Shown here: positions 54,109 through 63,772 of the stretch, in pieces
Numbering within the stretch: the stretch's first letter is position 1
Layout of the letters: every line of letters starts with the position of its first letter
From: Sphingobium sp. EP60837
Lineage (GTDB): Bacteria; Pseudomonadota; Alphaproteobacteria; Sphingomonadales; Sphingomonadaceae
Assembly (NCBI RefSeq): GCF_001658005.1
Contig: NZ_CP015986.1
Location: 124,001-188,000, forward strand
DNA length: 64,000 bases
Reading direction: 5' to 3'
Translations under genes and position numbers: made by a program
Notes under the pieces: generated by a model
Databases searched by the model: none
The model's input: the letters and a program-made list of their open reading frames with translations, nothing else
Told to the model about the DNA's origin: nothing

Positions 54109-55614
54109 ATGTCCAGCCCTGCACTGGAGGCAATCGCCGCCCTCCCGCAGCCCGAATTAAAGTCCGTCTTCGCGGCGGACCCCAATCGGCTGAGCAAGTT
54201 CACGCTTACGCAGGGGCCGCTTCGTTTTGATTGGTCCAAGACCCATCTGACGAGCGAAACGCTCGACGCGTTCCTCGAACTGGCGAAGGACATGGATTTC
54301 GCCAGGTGGCGCGACGCCTTTTTCGCGGGCGAGCCCATAAACGGCAGTGAAGGGCGCGCCGCTGAACATCCCGCCGAGCGCGGGGAGGGCAATGCGGAAA
54401 GCGTGTCGCGCGCCAAGATGCTGCACGCCCGGATGCGCGCGCTGATCGATGCTATTGAGGGCGAGGCGCTGGGGCCGATCCGGCATATATTGCATATCGG
54501 CATCGGCGGTTCGGCGCTTGGCCCGGACCTGATCGTCGATGCGCTGGAAGGCAACGGCGCGCGCTATGATGTCGCGATCGTGTCGAACGTTGATGGCACG
54601 GCGCTGGAGCGAGCTATTTCGCGCTTCGACCCTGAAGCCACGCTGATCGCGGTGGCGTCGAAAACATTCACCACGACCGAAACGATGCTGAACGCCGCGA
54701 GCGCGATCAATTGGCTGGTCGAGGCGGGCGTTGAAGACCCCTATGGCAAGGTCATCGCGCTGACAGCCAGCCCGGACAAGGCGATCGAATGGGGCGTCGA
54801 TGAGACCCGCATCCTGCCGTTCGCCGAAAGCGTCGGCGGTCGCTATTCGCTTTGGTCCTCTATCGGTTTTCCGGCGGCGCTGGCGCTTGGCTGGGACGCG
54901 TTCGAAAGCCTGCTGGAGGGCGCGGCGGCGATGGATCGGCATTTCCGCCTGTCCGATCCGGCGCAGAATGCGCCGCTGATCGCGGCCTTTGTCGATCAAT
55001 ATTATACGCGAGTGCTTGGGTGCCAGACGCGGGCGCTGTTCGCCTATGACGAGCGGTTGAGGCTGCTCCCCTCCTACCTTCAACAACTGGAGATGGAGAG
55101 CAACGGCAAGAGCGTGACGCGGGACGGAAAGCCGGTGGACGGGCCTACCGCGCCGATCACCTGGGGTGGCGTCGGCACGGACGCGCAACATGCCGTGTTC
55201 CAGCTGCTGCACCAAGGCACGATCCTGACGCCGGTGGAGTTCGTCGCTTCGATCGAGCCGGGGCATGCGCTCGACCCGGCGCATCACCGGGCGCTGCTGG
55301 TGAATTGCTTTGCCCAGGGTGCGGCGCTGATGCGGGGCAAGGAGAATGAGGCTGATCCAGCGCGGGCCTATCCGGGTAATCGGCCTTCTACGACAATCCT
55401 GCTGAATGACGTGACGCCTGATGCCCTGGGGGCGCTCATTGCCTTTTACGAGCATCGGACCTTCGCCAATGCCGTGCTGATGGGGATCAACCCCTTCGAC
55501 CAGTTCGGCGTCGAACTGGGCAAGGAGATTGCGAAGTCGATCGAGACGGAAGGCGCGAAGGGGTTCGATCCTTCGACGATGGCGTTGATCGATTTGGCGC
55601 TGGGTGTGGTTTGA
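54109..55614 (+). CDS. pgi: Glucose-6-phosphate isomerase
   Basis: Interconverts glucose-6-phosphate and fructose-6-phosphate. ATG 54109 (MSSPALEAIAALPQP) gives 501 residues. It shows GIGGSALGPDLIVDAL (about residue 130), ASKTFTTTETMLNA, and the signature GGRYSLWSSIGFPAAL; later GQVAL-like sites are replaced by IEPGHALDPAHHRALLVNCF. It is a normal, full-length member. No other glycolytic genes are adjacent, and about 180 non-coding bases precede it. Confidence 0.96.
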   Translation: MSSPALEAIAALPQPELKSVFAADPNRLSKFTLTQGPLRFDWSKTHLTSETLDAFLELAKDMDFARWRDAFFAGEPINGSEGRAAEHPAERGEGNAESVSRAKMLHARMRALIDAIEGEALGPIRHILHIGIGGSALGPDLIVDALEGNGARYDVAIVSNVDGTALERAISRFDPEATLIAVASKTFTTTETMLNAASAINWLVEAGVEDPYGKVIALTASPDKAIEWGVDETRILPFAESVGGRYSLWSSIGFPAALALGWDAFESLLEGAAAMDRHFRLSDPAQNAPLIAAFVDQYYTRVLGCQTRALFAYDERLRLLPSYLQQLEMESNGKSVTRDGKPVDGPTAPITWGGVGTDAQHAVFQLLHQGTILTPVEFVASIEPGHALDPAHHRALLVNCFAQGAALMRGKENEADPARAYPGNRPSTTILLNDVTPDALGALIAFYEHRTFANAVLMGINPFDQFGVELGKEIAKSIETEGAKGFDPSTMALIDLALGVV

Positions 55615-55708
55615 CTCAGAGCTAGTCCTCCTCTCCACGGAAGGGCCAAGGTGATTGTATCTCGGCCAGTCTCCCGCCATATCGCGCCACATCCACAGGG
55701 AGACCGGC

Positions 55709-57055
55709 ATGAGCGACTATGATTTCGACCTTTTTGTCATCGGTGCGGGATCGGGAGGCGTTCGCGCCTCGCGTGTGGCGGCGGCGCATGGGGCGAAGGT
55801 TGCGGTCGCGGAGGAATATCGGGTCGGGGGCACCTGCGTCATTCGCGGATGCGTGCCCAAGAAGTTGCTCATCTATGGCGCGCATTTCGCGGAGGACCTG
55901 AAAGATGCGCGGCGGTTCGGCTGGAATGTGCCGGACTGCGATTTCGAATGGAAAGTGCTGCGCGACAATGTGCTGGCCGATGTCGATCGGCTGGAGGGGC
56001 TCTATAAGAACACGCTTTCCAGCCATAGGGTTGAGTTGATTTCTGAACGGGCGACCATCACCGGGCCGCATAGTGTGAAGCTGTCGAGCGGACGGGAGGT
56101 GAGCGCCAAATATATCCTCATCGCCACCGGCGCATGGCCGGCCCTTCCTGAGATCGAAGGGGCCGAGCATGGCATCACGTCCAACGAAGCCTTCCACCTC
56201 GAGGACGCGCCCAAGCGGATCATCATCGTCGGCGGCGGCTATATCGCCAATGAATTTGCGGGGATATTCAACGAATTCGGTAGCCATGTGACGATCGTAA
56301 ACCGATCGGCCACTTTGCTACGCGGCTATGATGAGCAGATCCGCGACCGGCTGATGCAGATTTCGACGATGAAGGGCATCGTTTTCCGCTTCAACGCGAA
56401 GATGGAGCGGATCGAGAAGAATGAAGACGGGACGCTGTGCATGCATTTCAGCAATGGCGATCCTATCCCCTGCGACACGATCATGTTCGCGACCGGCCGC
56501 CAGCCTCATGTCGAGGGGCTGGGTCTGGAGAGTGCGGGCGTCGAGTTGGACGACAAGGGTGCGATCAAAGTTGATGACTATAGCCGGACCAGTTGCGAGA
56601 GCATCTATGCGGTGGGCGACGTCACCAATCGCTTGCAACTGACGCCTGTCGCCATCCGTGAGGGCCATGCTTTCGCCGACACGGTGTTTGGCGACAATCC
56701 GCGGACCGTGGATTATGACTGCGTGCCTTCCGCCGTGTTCAGCCACCCGCCGCTGGCTGGCGTTGGCCTGACCGAGGCGCAGGCGAAGAACAAGCTGGGT
56801 ACCGTCAAGGTCTATACATCCGACTTCCGCCCGATGAAGAATGTGCTGGCCGGGCGAGAGGAGCGGGCGCTTTACAAGATGGTGGTGGATGCGACGACCA
56901 ATCGGGTGGTGGGACTGCACATGATCGGGCCGGATGCGCCAGAGATTCTGCAGGCTGCAGCGATCGCGGTGAAGGCAGGGCTCACCAAGCAGCAGTTTGA
57001 CGACACGGTTGCGCTGCATCCCAGCATGGCGGAAGAGCTGGTGTTGTTGAAGTGA
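55709..57055 (+). CDS. gor: Glutathione-disulfide reductase
   Basis: FAD enzyme reducing glutathione disulfide with NADPH. ATG 55709 (MSDYDFDLFVIGAGSGG) gives 448 residues. FAD motif VIGAGSGGVRASR is at about 9-21. The redox cysteines are in GGTCVIRGCVPKKLL (about 42-56), the NAD(P) motif in VGGGYIANEFAGI (about 174-186), and the dimer-interface catalytic histidine in VALHPSMAEEL near the C-terminus. The following 2OG-Fe oxygenase gene converges. Confidence 0.95.
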   Translation: MSDYDFDLFVIGAGSGGVRASRVAAAHGAKVAVAEEYRVGGTCVIRGCVPKKLLIYGAHFAEDLKDARRFGWNVPDCDFEWKVLRDNVLADVDRLEGLYKNTLSSHRVELISERATITGPHSVKLSSGREVSAKYILIATGAWPALPEIEGAEHGITSNEAFHLEDAPKRIIIVGGGYIANEFAGIFNEFGSHVTIVNRSATLLRGYDEQIRDRLMQISTMKGIVFRFNAKMERIEKNEDGTLCMHFSNGDPIPCDTIMFATGRQPHVEGLGLESAGVELDDKGAIKVDDYSRTSCESIYAVGDVTNRLQLTPVAIREGHAFADTVFGDNPRTVDYDCVPSAVFSHPPLAGVGLTEAQAKNKLGTVKVYTSDFRPMKNVLAGREERALYKMVVDATTNRVVGLHMIGPDAPEILQAAAIAVKAGLTKQQFDDTVALHPSMAEELVLLK

Positions 57056-57092
57056 TGCCAAGGTCCGTTCGGTCGATACGAAGGACCGCAGT

Positions 57093-57809
57093 TTAGCTTT
57101 CCTCGGCGAACGTCACCACCAGCGCGTCCCGCCAAGCTGGAAGATTTGGTTCGACCGCGTGGATTTCGGTGACGCCGTGCAGGATGCGGTGGTCGTCGAT
57201 CAGCACCGCGTCGCCGGGCGAAGCGAGCGTGAATTCGCCAAGCGCTGAACCGTCGGGCGCTCCGATGCGGGTCACGCCTTCGCGAACATTGCGGCGCTCG
57301 ATCAGCATGACAAAGACCCAATCGACCCCGTCGCGGTGCAGGCCCTCCGGTGTTGGGCGGCCGACTTGGCCCTCCTGCGCTTCGATGCGGAACTGGTGCA
57401 TTTCGACATGCCAAGGCTGCGCGCCGGTCGCACCGAAGCTGTCTGCGCAGAAAGCGAAAACGGCTTGCATCACAGGGTTGTCGATCGTCTCCTGATGCAC
57501 GGCTTCGAACCAACGCTGCACGTCACCGTTCAAGGGATTATAGTCGCGGCTTTGGAAATGGGGCTGGTGGGGCTTGCGGATGAATTCACCCTGCTGGCAA
57601 CGGAAGGCAGCATGACGCCGCCGCCGATAGCGGCCGCCATCGGCCATATAGAGGTCAGGGCCAAGATCATCCCAGCTACGCGCAAACTGCTGCCAGGCCG
57701 GTTCCTGGGCGCCCAGCGCAGCCAGCATTTCACGCCCGCCGGCACGTGCAAAGCCGCTGTTCGTCAGGTGCGTCCGGATATCGCCGCGCAAAGAAATATC
57801 GTCGATCAT
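57093..57809 (-). CDS. 2OG-Fe(II) dioxygenase family protein (BsmA/amino-acid hydroxylase-like)
   Basis: A 238-residue jelly-roll oxygenase of the group that includes bacterial L-isoleucine hydroxylase and BsmA. The iron ligands look intact: HxD in GLHRDGVDWVFVML (about residue 166) and a distal histidine in RILHGVTEI (about residue 216). The substrate is unknown; free amino-acid hydroxylation is suggested by family only. It is a single gene between gor and the ScfR-type regulator. Confidence 0.82.
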   Translation of the reverse strand: MIDDISLRGDIRTHLTNSGFARAGGREMLAALGAQEPAWQQFARSWDDLGPDLYMADGGRYRRRRHAAFRCQQGEFIRKPHQPHFQSRDYNPLNGDVQRWFEAVHQETIDNPVMQAVFAFCADSFGATGAQPWHVEMHQFRIEAQEGQVGRPTPEGLHRDGVDWVFVMLIERRNVREGVTRIGAPDGSALGEFTLASPGDAVLIDDHRILHGVTEIHAVEPNLPAWRDALVVTFAEES

Positions 57810-57882
57810 GTGTCCAGCCTAAGCGCTTGAGGAAACGAGCGACAGGGCCAGTTTCCGCAAGCTGGGACCGCTTGCCTGCCGT

Positions 57883-59298
57883 TCAGCCGATCCAATAGGG
57901 AACGATCTGCCGATTGTCCGGATCGACACGGATCGGGCGGTCTGCGGGAGGAAAGGCGCGCTGGTCGCATCCCTGGCGCGAACAAAGGCGGCATGTGATG
58001 CCGATCGGCGTCGCCGCGCCCTCCATCTCCAGCTGGAGGCCATCGGCATAGACGAAGTTCGCGGCATGGGCGATTTCGCAACCCAACACCACGGCATAGC
58101 GGCGCGGCGTGCGCGAATAGCTGCCTGACGGCTTTACCAGCCCCTTGGCCATGGAGACATAGCGCACCCCATCGGGCGTTTCGCCCAGCTGCACATTGAT
58201 CCGGTCGGGAATGGCGACGGCTTCATGGACGTTCCACAAGGGACAGGCTCCGCCGAAGCGGGCGAACTGCAGGCGGGTGGCGCTGTGCCTTTTGGTGATG
58301 TTGCCCGCCATATCGACGCGGCAGAAGAAGAAGGGGATGCCGCGCAAGCCGGGTCTTTGAAGGGTGGAGAGCCGGTGGCACGCCTGTTCAAAACTGACTC
58401 CGAAGCGGCGAGCGAGGCGATCAATGTCGTGGCGCACCTCGCGGGCAGCTTCCCGGAAAGCCGCATAAGGCATCAACAGCGCGCCCGCGGCATAATTGCC
58501 CAGCCCGATCGTCAGCAGACGGTCGGCTCCCTCGACCGGCAAGGCGGCGCGATTGACGACATCGGCGATGACGGCCTGCCCTTCCAGCATCATGAGCTGG
58601 TGGGAGAGCATGAACTTGCGGCTTTCGGTGGGCAGAGCGGCGTTGATAAACAGTCTGCGATCACTTGATGAATAGGCGCGCAGCGCGGAATCCGGCGTGT
58701 CGGCAATCAGCGTTTCGATGCCATGCCGCCGCGCCAGCGCCTCGACCAGCATGCCCTCATCAAGCGCCTGTCCGGCGGTGAAGCTCTTCGCCATGTCCTC
58801 TGCCAGGCAATCGAGGGCATGGACATAGTTGCCCGCCTCGTGGAACCAGTCGCGAGCCGCTTCCCAGGGAAGACGGGCCTGAACTTCATGATCGTTGGCG
58901 ATCGCCTCCTCGATCATGTTGATGCGCTCGTTGGCGCGCATATGGGCATTGTAGAGGTCGATATAGCGGGCGGCGAACTCAGGGAACTGGAGGTGCAGCT
59001 TTTCAACTCGCTCGGGTTCCATCAGAGGGCCCGGCAGTTCGGGGTGGGCAAGCGCATAGGTGAAGGCGCCCAGCAGTTGCTCCTCCTCCCGGCTGTCGAA
59101 ACTCGCCCAATCGGTGGGAAAAGCGCTGGCCACCGCGGCCTTCACTTTAGCCGTCAGCGGCCGGTCGTCATTTTCCAACTGGCTGAGATAGGATACGGAA
59201 ATACCGAGCGCCTGCGCCATGGTGGCCTGATCCATCCGGTGGTCCAAACGCAGTTGACGGAGCCGCGGACCTGCGAAAATGCGATTGCCTCTTGCCAT
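57883..59298 (-). CDS. Short-chain fatty acyl-CoA regulator (ScfR family, PccR-like)
   Basis: Transcriptional regulator probably sensing propionyl-CoA-related metabolites and controlling the divergent pccB. ATG 59298 (MARGNRIFAGPRLRQLRL) gives 471 residues; the longer frame would cover the operator. The N-terminal XRE helix-turn-helix has MAQALGISVSYLSQLENDDRP (about 22-42). The middle is an ImmA/IrrE-like region whose HExxH is degenerate (LSHQLMMLE). The C-terminal DUF2083 part carries the cysteine set CRLCSRQGCDQRAFPP. This architecture and position match PccR of Rhodobacter. Confidence 0.88.
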   Translation of the reverse strand: MARGNRIFAGPRLRQLRLDHRMDQATMAQALGISVSYLSQLENDDRPLTAKVKAAVASAFPTDWASFDSREEEQLLGAFTYALAHPELPGPLMEPERVEKLHLQFPEFAARYIDLYNAHMRANERINMIEEAIANDHEVQARLPWEAARDWFHEAGNYVHALDCLAEDMAKSFTAGQALDEGMLVEALARRHGIETLIADTPDSALRAYSSSDRRLFINAALPTESRKFMLSHQLMMLEGQAVIADVVNRAALPVEGADRLLTIGLGNYAAGALLMPYAAFREAAREVRHDIDRLARRFGVSFEQACHRLSTLQRPGLRGIPFFFCRVDMAGNITKRHSATRLQFARFGGACPLWNVHEAVAIPDRINVQLGETPDGVRYVSMAKGLVKPSGSYSRTPRRYAVVLGCEIAHAANFVYADGLQLEMEGAATPIGITCRLCSRQGCDQRAFPPADRPIRVDPDNRQIVPYWIG

Positions 59299-59311
59299 GC
59301 GGCGTCCATAA

Positions 59312-59356
59312 TTTGCGAAATGGTGATTTGCAAATTGGCAAATTTGCATTTGCGAA
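59312..59356. promoter_or_regulatory. Candidate PccR-type operator between regulator and pccB
   Basis: Four TTTGC cores occur in 45 bases: TTTGCGAA (59312), TTTGCAAA (59327), TTTGCATT (59343) and TTTGCGAA (59349). Two perfect 10-bp palindromes, ATTTGCAAAT (59326-59335) and GCAAATTTGC (59338-59347), lie within. PccR in Rhodobacter sphaeroides is known to recognise TTTGCAAA half-sites. The location between divergent genes suits control of both. Confidence 0.65.
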
Positions 59357-59421
59357 AATGTGGAAAGAAGGGAAAGGGGCAAATGTAGCCGTCCGTGTCG
59401 TTACCCGGAGAGATATTCTTT

Positions 59422-60954
59422 ATGTCGAAGCTCGCCATTATCGAACAGCTGGAAGCCAAGCGCGAAGCCGCGCGCCTGGGTGGTGGCCAGCGCCGCATTG
59501 ATGCCCAGCATGCCAAGGGCAAGCTGACGGCGCGGGAGCGGCTTGAAGTGCTGCTGGACGAAGACAGCTTCGAAGAAGTCGATATGTATGTCGAGCATAA
59601 CTGCATCGACTTCGGCATGGATCAGCAGCATATTCCCGGCGACGGCGTCGTCACGGGTTCTGGCACGATCAACGGCCGCCTCGTCTTCGTCTTCAGCCAG
59701 GACTTCACCGTCTATGGCGGCGCGGTGTCCGAACGGCACGCCATGAAGATCTGCAAGATCATGGACATGGCGATGAAGGTCGGCGCGCCCGTGATCGGGC
59801 TCAACGACTCCGGCGGTGCGCGGATTCAGGAAGGCGTTGCTTCGCTCGCCGGTTACGCGGAAATCTTCCAGCGCAATGTGCTGGCGTCTGGCGTGGTGCC
59901 GCAGATCAGCGTGATCATGGGGCCGTGCGCGGGTGGCGCTGTTTACTCGCCCGCCATGACCGACTTCATCTTCATGGTGAAGGATTCGAGTTTCATGTTC
60001 GTGACCGGCCCGGACGTGGTCAAGACCGTCACGAACGAGATCGTCACGCAGGAAGAACTGGGTGGCGCGGTCACGCACACTACCAAGTCGGGCGTGGCCG
60101 ACCTCGCCTTCGAGAATGACCTTGAAGCGCTGCTGTCGGTCCGCGACTTCGTCGATTTCCTCCCTGCCTCGAACAAGGAGCCGGTTCCGGAGCGTCCCAG
60201 CGCCGATCCCTGGGACCGCGCCGAAGAAAGCCTGGATACGCTGATCCCGGCGAACGCGAACCAGCCCTATGATATGCATGAGCTGATCCGCAAGGTCATC
60301 GACGAGGGAGACTTCTTTGAGGTGCAGCCGGCCCATGCGGGCAACATCATCTGTGGTTTCGGCCGGGTCGAAGGCAAGACGGTCGGCATCATCGCGAACC
60401 AGCCGATGGTTCTGGCGGGCGTTCTGGACATCAACTCGTCCAAGAAGGCGGGCCGCTTCGTCCGCTTCTGCGACGCGTTTGAAATTCCGATCGTCACCTT
60501 CGTCGATGTGCCGGGCTTCCTGCCGGGCACCGCGCAGGAGCATTCGGGCATCATCAAGCATGGCGCAAAGCTGCTGTTCGCCTATGCCGAAGCGACCGTT
60601 CCAAAAATCACCGTCATCACGCGCAAGGCCTATGGCGGTGCCTATGACGTTATGTCCTCCAAGCATCTGCGCGGGGACCTCAACTATGCCTGGCCGACCG
60701 CCGAGATCGCGGTGATGGGCGCAAAGGGGGCCGTCGAGATCATCTTCCGCGGCAAGACGCCCGAAGAGATTGCCGATCGCACGAAGGAATATGAAGACCG
60801 CTTCGCCAACCCCTTCGTGGCGGCGAGCAAGGGCTTCATCGACGAGGTGATCCAGCCGCATTCGACGCGCAAGCGGATTGCTCTGGGCCTGCGCAAGCTG
60901 CGCAACAAGGCGCTGGAGAATCCGTGGAAGAAGCACGACAATATTCCGCTCTAA
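59422..60954 (+). CDS. pccB: Propionyl-CoA carboxylase beta subunit (carboxyltransferase)
   Basis: Transfers carboxyl from biotin on the alpha subunit to propionyl-CoA, giving methylmalonyl-CoA. ATG 59422 ([20 protein letters not shown]) has GGAGAG at 59407-59412 upstream and gives 510 residues. Oxyanion-hole regions are [20 protein letters not shown] and [17 protein letters not shown] in the N-half, and [20 protein letters not shown] in the C-half. It is the first gene of the propionate run. The alpha subunit gene is not in the window and may lie beyond bioB. Confidence 0.95.
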   Translation: MSKLAIIEQLEAKREAARLGGGQRRIDAQHAKGKLTARERLEVLLDEDSFEEVDMYVEHNCIDFGMDQQHIPGDGVVTGSGTINGRLVFVFSQDFTVYGGAVSERHAMKICKIMDMAMKVGAPVIGLNDSGGARIQEGVASLAGYAEIFQRNVLASGVVPQISVIMGPCAGGAVYSPAMTDFIFMVKDSSFMFVTGPDVVKTVTNEIVTQEELGGAVTHTTKSGVADLAFENDLEALLSVRDFVDFLPASNKEPVPERPSADPWDRAEESLDTLIPANANQPYDMHELIRKVIDEGDFFEVQPAHAGNIICGFGRVEGKTVGIIANQPMVLAGVLDINSSKKAGRFVRFCDAFEIPIVTFVDVPGFLPGTAQEHSGIIKHGAKLLFAYAEATVPKITVITRKAYGGAYDVMSSKHLRGDLNYAWPTAEIAVMGAKGAVEIIFRGKTPEEIADRTKEYEDRFANPFVAASKGFIDEVIQPHSTRKRIALGLRKLRNKALENPWKKHDNIPL

Positions 60955-60965
60955 CGGGCATTGCG

Positions 60966-61001
60966 CCTCATGAGACCCCAGCTCTTCGCCGGGGTGACGA
61001 G
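60966..61001. repeat. Short palindromic element between pccB and the epimerase gene
   Basis: ACCCCAGC-TCTTC-GCCGGGGT (60975-60995) is an imperfect hairpin that resembles half of the REP-like pair at 37674-37783, including the GGGGTGAC edge. It lies in a 61-base gap. Confidence 0.5.
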
Positions 61002-61015
61002 CTAGGTGAAGTGAA

Positions 61016-61453
61016 ATGAAACTCGGCCGCTTGAACCATATCGGCGTTGCAACGCCTTCGCTGGAATTCAGCATCGCTTATTATCGCGATGTCATGGGCG
61101 CGACGATCACGCATGAGCCTTTCGACCTGCCCGCGCAGGGGGTGAAGGTGTGCTTTGTCGATACGCCGGGCGAAAATGGCACCGACGGCACACAAATCGA
61201 ATTGATCGAGCCGCTGGGCGAGAACAGCCCGATTCATGGCTTCATCGCCAAGAACCCGGCAGGCGGGCAGCATCATATGTGCTATGAAGTGCCCGATATT
61301 CATGAAGCCAAGGCTTGGTTTGAAGGGCTGGGCAAAAAGGTGCTCGGGGAACCGCGCATCGGGGCGCATGGCACGCTGATCTTCTTCGTCCATCCCAAGG
61401 ATATGAACGGGGTGCTGACCGAGATCATGGAGACGCCGAAGGGCGACCACTAA
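61016..61453 (+). CDS. mce: Methylmalonyl-CoA epimerase
   Basis: Converts (S)- to (R)-methylmalonyl-CoA for the mutase. The 145-residue VOC-fold protein has metal-ligand regions GRLNHIGVATPSLE (about 3-16), GGQHHMCYEVPDIHEA (about 82-97) and a late glutamate in GVLTEIMETPKG. It lies between pccB and the mutase, as expected for the propionyl-CoA to succinyl-CoA pathway. Confidence 0.93.
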   Translation: MKLGRLNHIGVATPSLEFSIAYYRDVMGATITHEPFDLPAQGVKVCFVDTPGENGTDGTQIELIEPLGENSPIHGFIAKNPAGGQHHMCYEVPDIHEAKAWFEGLGKKVLGEPRIGAHGTLIFFVHPKDMNGVLTEIMETPKGDH

Positions 61454-61609
61454 TTAGCCTCGCCCCTTTAGGGGAGAGGCAGCGAGATTGGGGTCTGCGA
61501 AGTAGGCCCTAGTCGCAGCGGAGAGGGGCTCTCCCCCTCTCCAACCTCGGCTAGTCAGACGAACTGGCAAGCCTGCGTATCCTCTCCCCCCGACGGAGAG
61601 AGGAAAGGA
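61454..61609. repeat. Spacer rich in GAGAGGGG/CCCCTCTC palindromes
   Basis: The 156 bases before the mutase gene contain nested palindromes such as GCCCCTTTAGGGGAG (near 61467-61481) and GAGAGGGG...CCCCTCTC (near 61521-61543), and a C6 run near 61587. This looks like a dispersed intergenic element. No gene is seen. GAGGAAAGGA precedes the mutase ATG. Confidence 0.55.
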
Positions 61610-63772
61610 ATGGGACGAATGACCGAGAAGCCGACGCTGGATCAGTGGGCCACCGCCGCCGCCAAGGAGGTGAAGGGCAAGGACCTGAACTGGGAGACCC
61701 CCGAGGGGATTACGGTGAAGCCGCTTTATACGGCCGAAGACGTAACCGTCGATCCGGGCCTTCCCGGCTTCGCGCCTTTCACCCGGGGCGTGAAGGCATC
61801 CATGTATGCGGGCCGCCCCTGGACCATCCGGCAATATGCGGGCTTTTCGACTGCGGAAGAATCCAACGCCTTTTATCGCCGCAATCTGGCTGCGGGCCAG
61901 AAGGGCCTCAGCGTCGCCTTCGATCTTGCCACCCACCGCGGTTATGACAGCGACCATCCCCGGGTTCTCGGCGACGTCGGCAAGGCGGGCGTGGCGATCG
62001 ACAGCGTAGAGGATATGAAGATCCTCTTCGACGGCATCCCGCTCGACCAGATGTCGGTCTCCATGACCATGAACGGCGCGGTCATCCCGATCCTCGCCTT
62101 TTTCATCGTCGCGGGTGAGGAGCAGGGGGTCGAGCGCAAGCTGCTCGACGGGACCATTCAGAACGACATTCTGAAGGAGTTCATGGTCCGCAACACCTAT
62201 ATCTATCCGCCTGAACCCTCGATGCGGATCATCTCGGACATTTTCGGCTATACCAGCCGCGAGATGCCCAAGTTCAACAGCATCTCCATCTCCGGCTATC
62301 ATATGCAAGAAGCCGGGGCGACGCAGGTGCAGGAACTGGCCTTCACCATCGCGGACGGCATCGAATATGTGAAATATGGCGTGGCTTCGGGCCTCGACAT
62401 CGACAAGTTCGCTGGGCGTTTGAGCTTCTTTTTCGCCATCGGCATGAACTTCTTCATGGAGATCGCCAAGCTGCGCGCCGCGCGTGTGCTGTGGCATCGG
62501 GCCATGACGAAGCTTGGTGCGAGGGACGAGCGGTCCAAGATGCTGCGCACCCATTGCCAGACCTCGGGCGTCTCGCTGACCGAGCAGGACCCCTATAACA
62601 ACGTCATGCGGACCACCATCGAAGCGATGGCGGCGATGCTGGGGGGCACGCAGTCGCTCCACACCAACGCGCTGGACGAAGCGATCGCGCTGCCGACGGA
62701 CTTCTCCGCCCGCATCGCCCGCAACACGCAGATCGTCATCCAGGAAGAGACCGGCATGTGCAATGTCGTCGATCCGCTGGGTGGCAGCTACTATGTCGAG
62801 TCGCTGACCCAGCAACTGGTCGATGCCGCGCAGGAGATCATCGACCGCGTCGGGGCCGAAGGCGGCATGGCCAAGGCGGTCGGCGCAGGCTGGCCCAAGG
62901 CAATGATCGAGACGGCGGCCGCTGCGCGCCAAGCACGTGTCGATCGGGGCGAGGACGTCATCGTGGGCGTCAATAAATATCGCCTTGCGAATGAAGACCT
63001 GCTGGAAACGCTTGAGGTCGATAACAGCAAGGTTCGCGAGGCGCAGATCGCGCGTATCAACCGCGTCAAGGCAGAGCGTGACGAAGCACAGTGCCAGGCT
63101 GCGCTGGAATCGCTGCGTCAAGCTGCCGCTGGTCAGCAGTCGATCGAAAACAATCTTCTTGCCCACGCCGTCGAAGCGGCGCGCGCCCGTGCCACGTTGG
63201 GCGAAATTTCCTCCGCCATGGAGGATAGCTTCAACCGCTATGGCACTGTGCCAACGCCGGTGAAGGGCGTCTATTCCAAGCCCTATGGGCATGACAGCCG
63301 CTGGAAACAGGTTCTTGACGGTGTGCAGGCCGTCGAGCGGCGCCTCGGTCGCAAGCCGAAACTACTCATCGCCAAGATGGGGCAGGACGGCCACGACCGG
63401 GGCGCCAACGTGATCGCGTCGGCATTTGGAGACATGGGTTTCGATATCGTGTCGGGCCCGCTGTTCCAGACGCCTGAGGAAACGGTGGTGCTGGCGCTGG
63501 AAAGCGGCGTGGACGTGGTTGGGGCTTCCAGCCTCGCGGCGGGTCACAAGACGCTGATCCCCGAACTCATCAAGCAGCTTCGTGAAAAGGGCCGCAACGA
63601 CATCAAGGTGATCGCCGGCGGCGTCATTCCGCCGCAGGATTACGACTTCCTTCGTGACGCGGGCGTGCAGGGCATTTATGGACCCGGCTCGAACGTCGTG
63701 GAATGTGCGGCCGATGTGCTGCGCCTCCTCGGCCACAACATGCCCCCTGCGGGGCTGGAGGAAGCCGCTTGA
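61610..63772 (+). CDS. scpA: Methylmalonyl-CoA mutase (adenosylcobalamin-dependent)
   Basis: Rearranges (R)-methylmalonyl-CoA to succinyl-CoA. The 720-residue single-chain enzyme has the TIM-barrel substrate domain ([35 protein letters not shown]) and the C-terminal B12 domain with DxHxxG as [18 protein letters not shown] near residue 590. The start may be 61610 or the in-frame ATG 61619. Its stop overlaps the bioB TTG in TTGA at 63769-63772. Confidence 0.96.
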   Translation: MGRMTEKPTLDQWATAAAKEVKGKDLNWETPEGITVKPLYTAEDVTVDPGLPGFAPFTRGVKASMYAGRPWTIRQYAGFSTAEESNAFYRRNLAAGQKGLSVAFDLATHRGYDSDHPRVLGDVGKAGVAIDSVEDMKILFDGIPLDQMSVSMTMNGAVIPILAFFIVAGEEQGVERKLLDGTIQNDILKEFMVRNTYIYPPEPSMRIISDIFGYTSREMPKFNSISISGYHMQEAGATQVQELAFTIADGIEYVKYGVASGLDIDKFAGRLSFFFAIGMNFFMEIAKLRAARVLWHRAMTKLGARDERSKMLRTHCQTSGVSLTEQDPYNNVMRTTIEAMAAMLGGTQSLHTNALDEAIALPTDFSARIARNTQIVIQEETGMCNVVDPLGGSYYVESLTQQLVDAAQEIIDRVGAEGGMAKAVGAGWPKAMIETAAAARQARVDRGEDVIVGVNKYRLANEDLLETLEVDNSKVREAQIARINRVKAERDEAQCQAALESLRQAAAGQQSIENNLLAHAVEAARARATLGEISSAMEDSFNRYGTVPTPVKGVYSKPYGHDSRWKQVLDGVQAVERRLGRKPKLLIAKMGQDGHDRGANVIASAFGDMGFDIVSGPLFQTPEETVVLALESGVDVVGASSLAAGHKTLIPELIKQLREKGRNDIKVIAGGVIPPQDYDFLRDAGVQGIYGPGSNVVECAADVLRLLGHNMPPAGLEEAA

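Noticed and set aside
54157..55710. 517-codon minus-strand frame opposite pgi
   Set aside because: Shadow of pgi; no ribosome site or domain, and very rich in arginine.
59401..61074. Long open frame on the minus strand opposite pccB
   Set aside because: It is a codon-bias shadow of pccB in GC-rich DNA; the pccB product has clear motifs and this frame has none.
61454..63292. Long minus-strand frame opposite methylmalonyl-CoA mutase
   Set aside because: It lies antisense to a gene with full family motifs, and its translation is arginine-, histidine- and leucine-rich with no recognisable domain.
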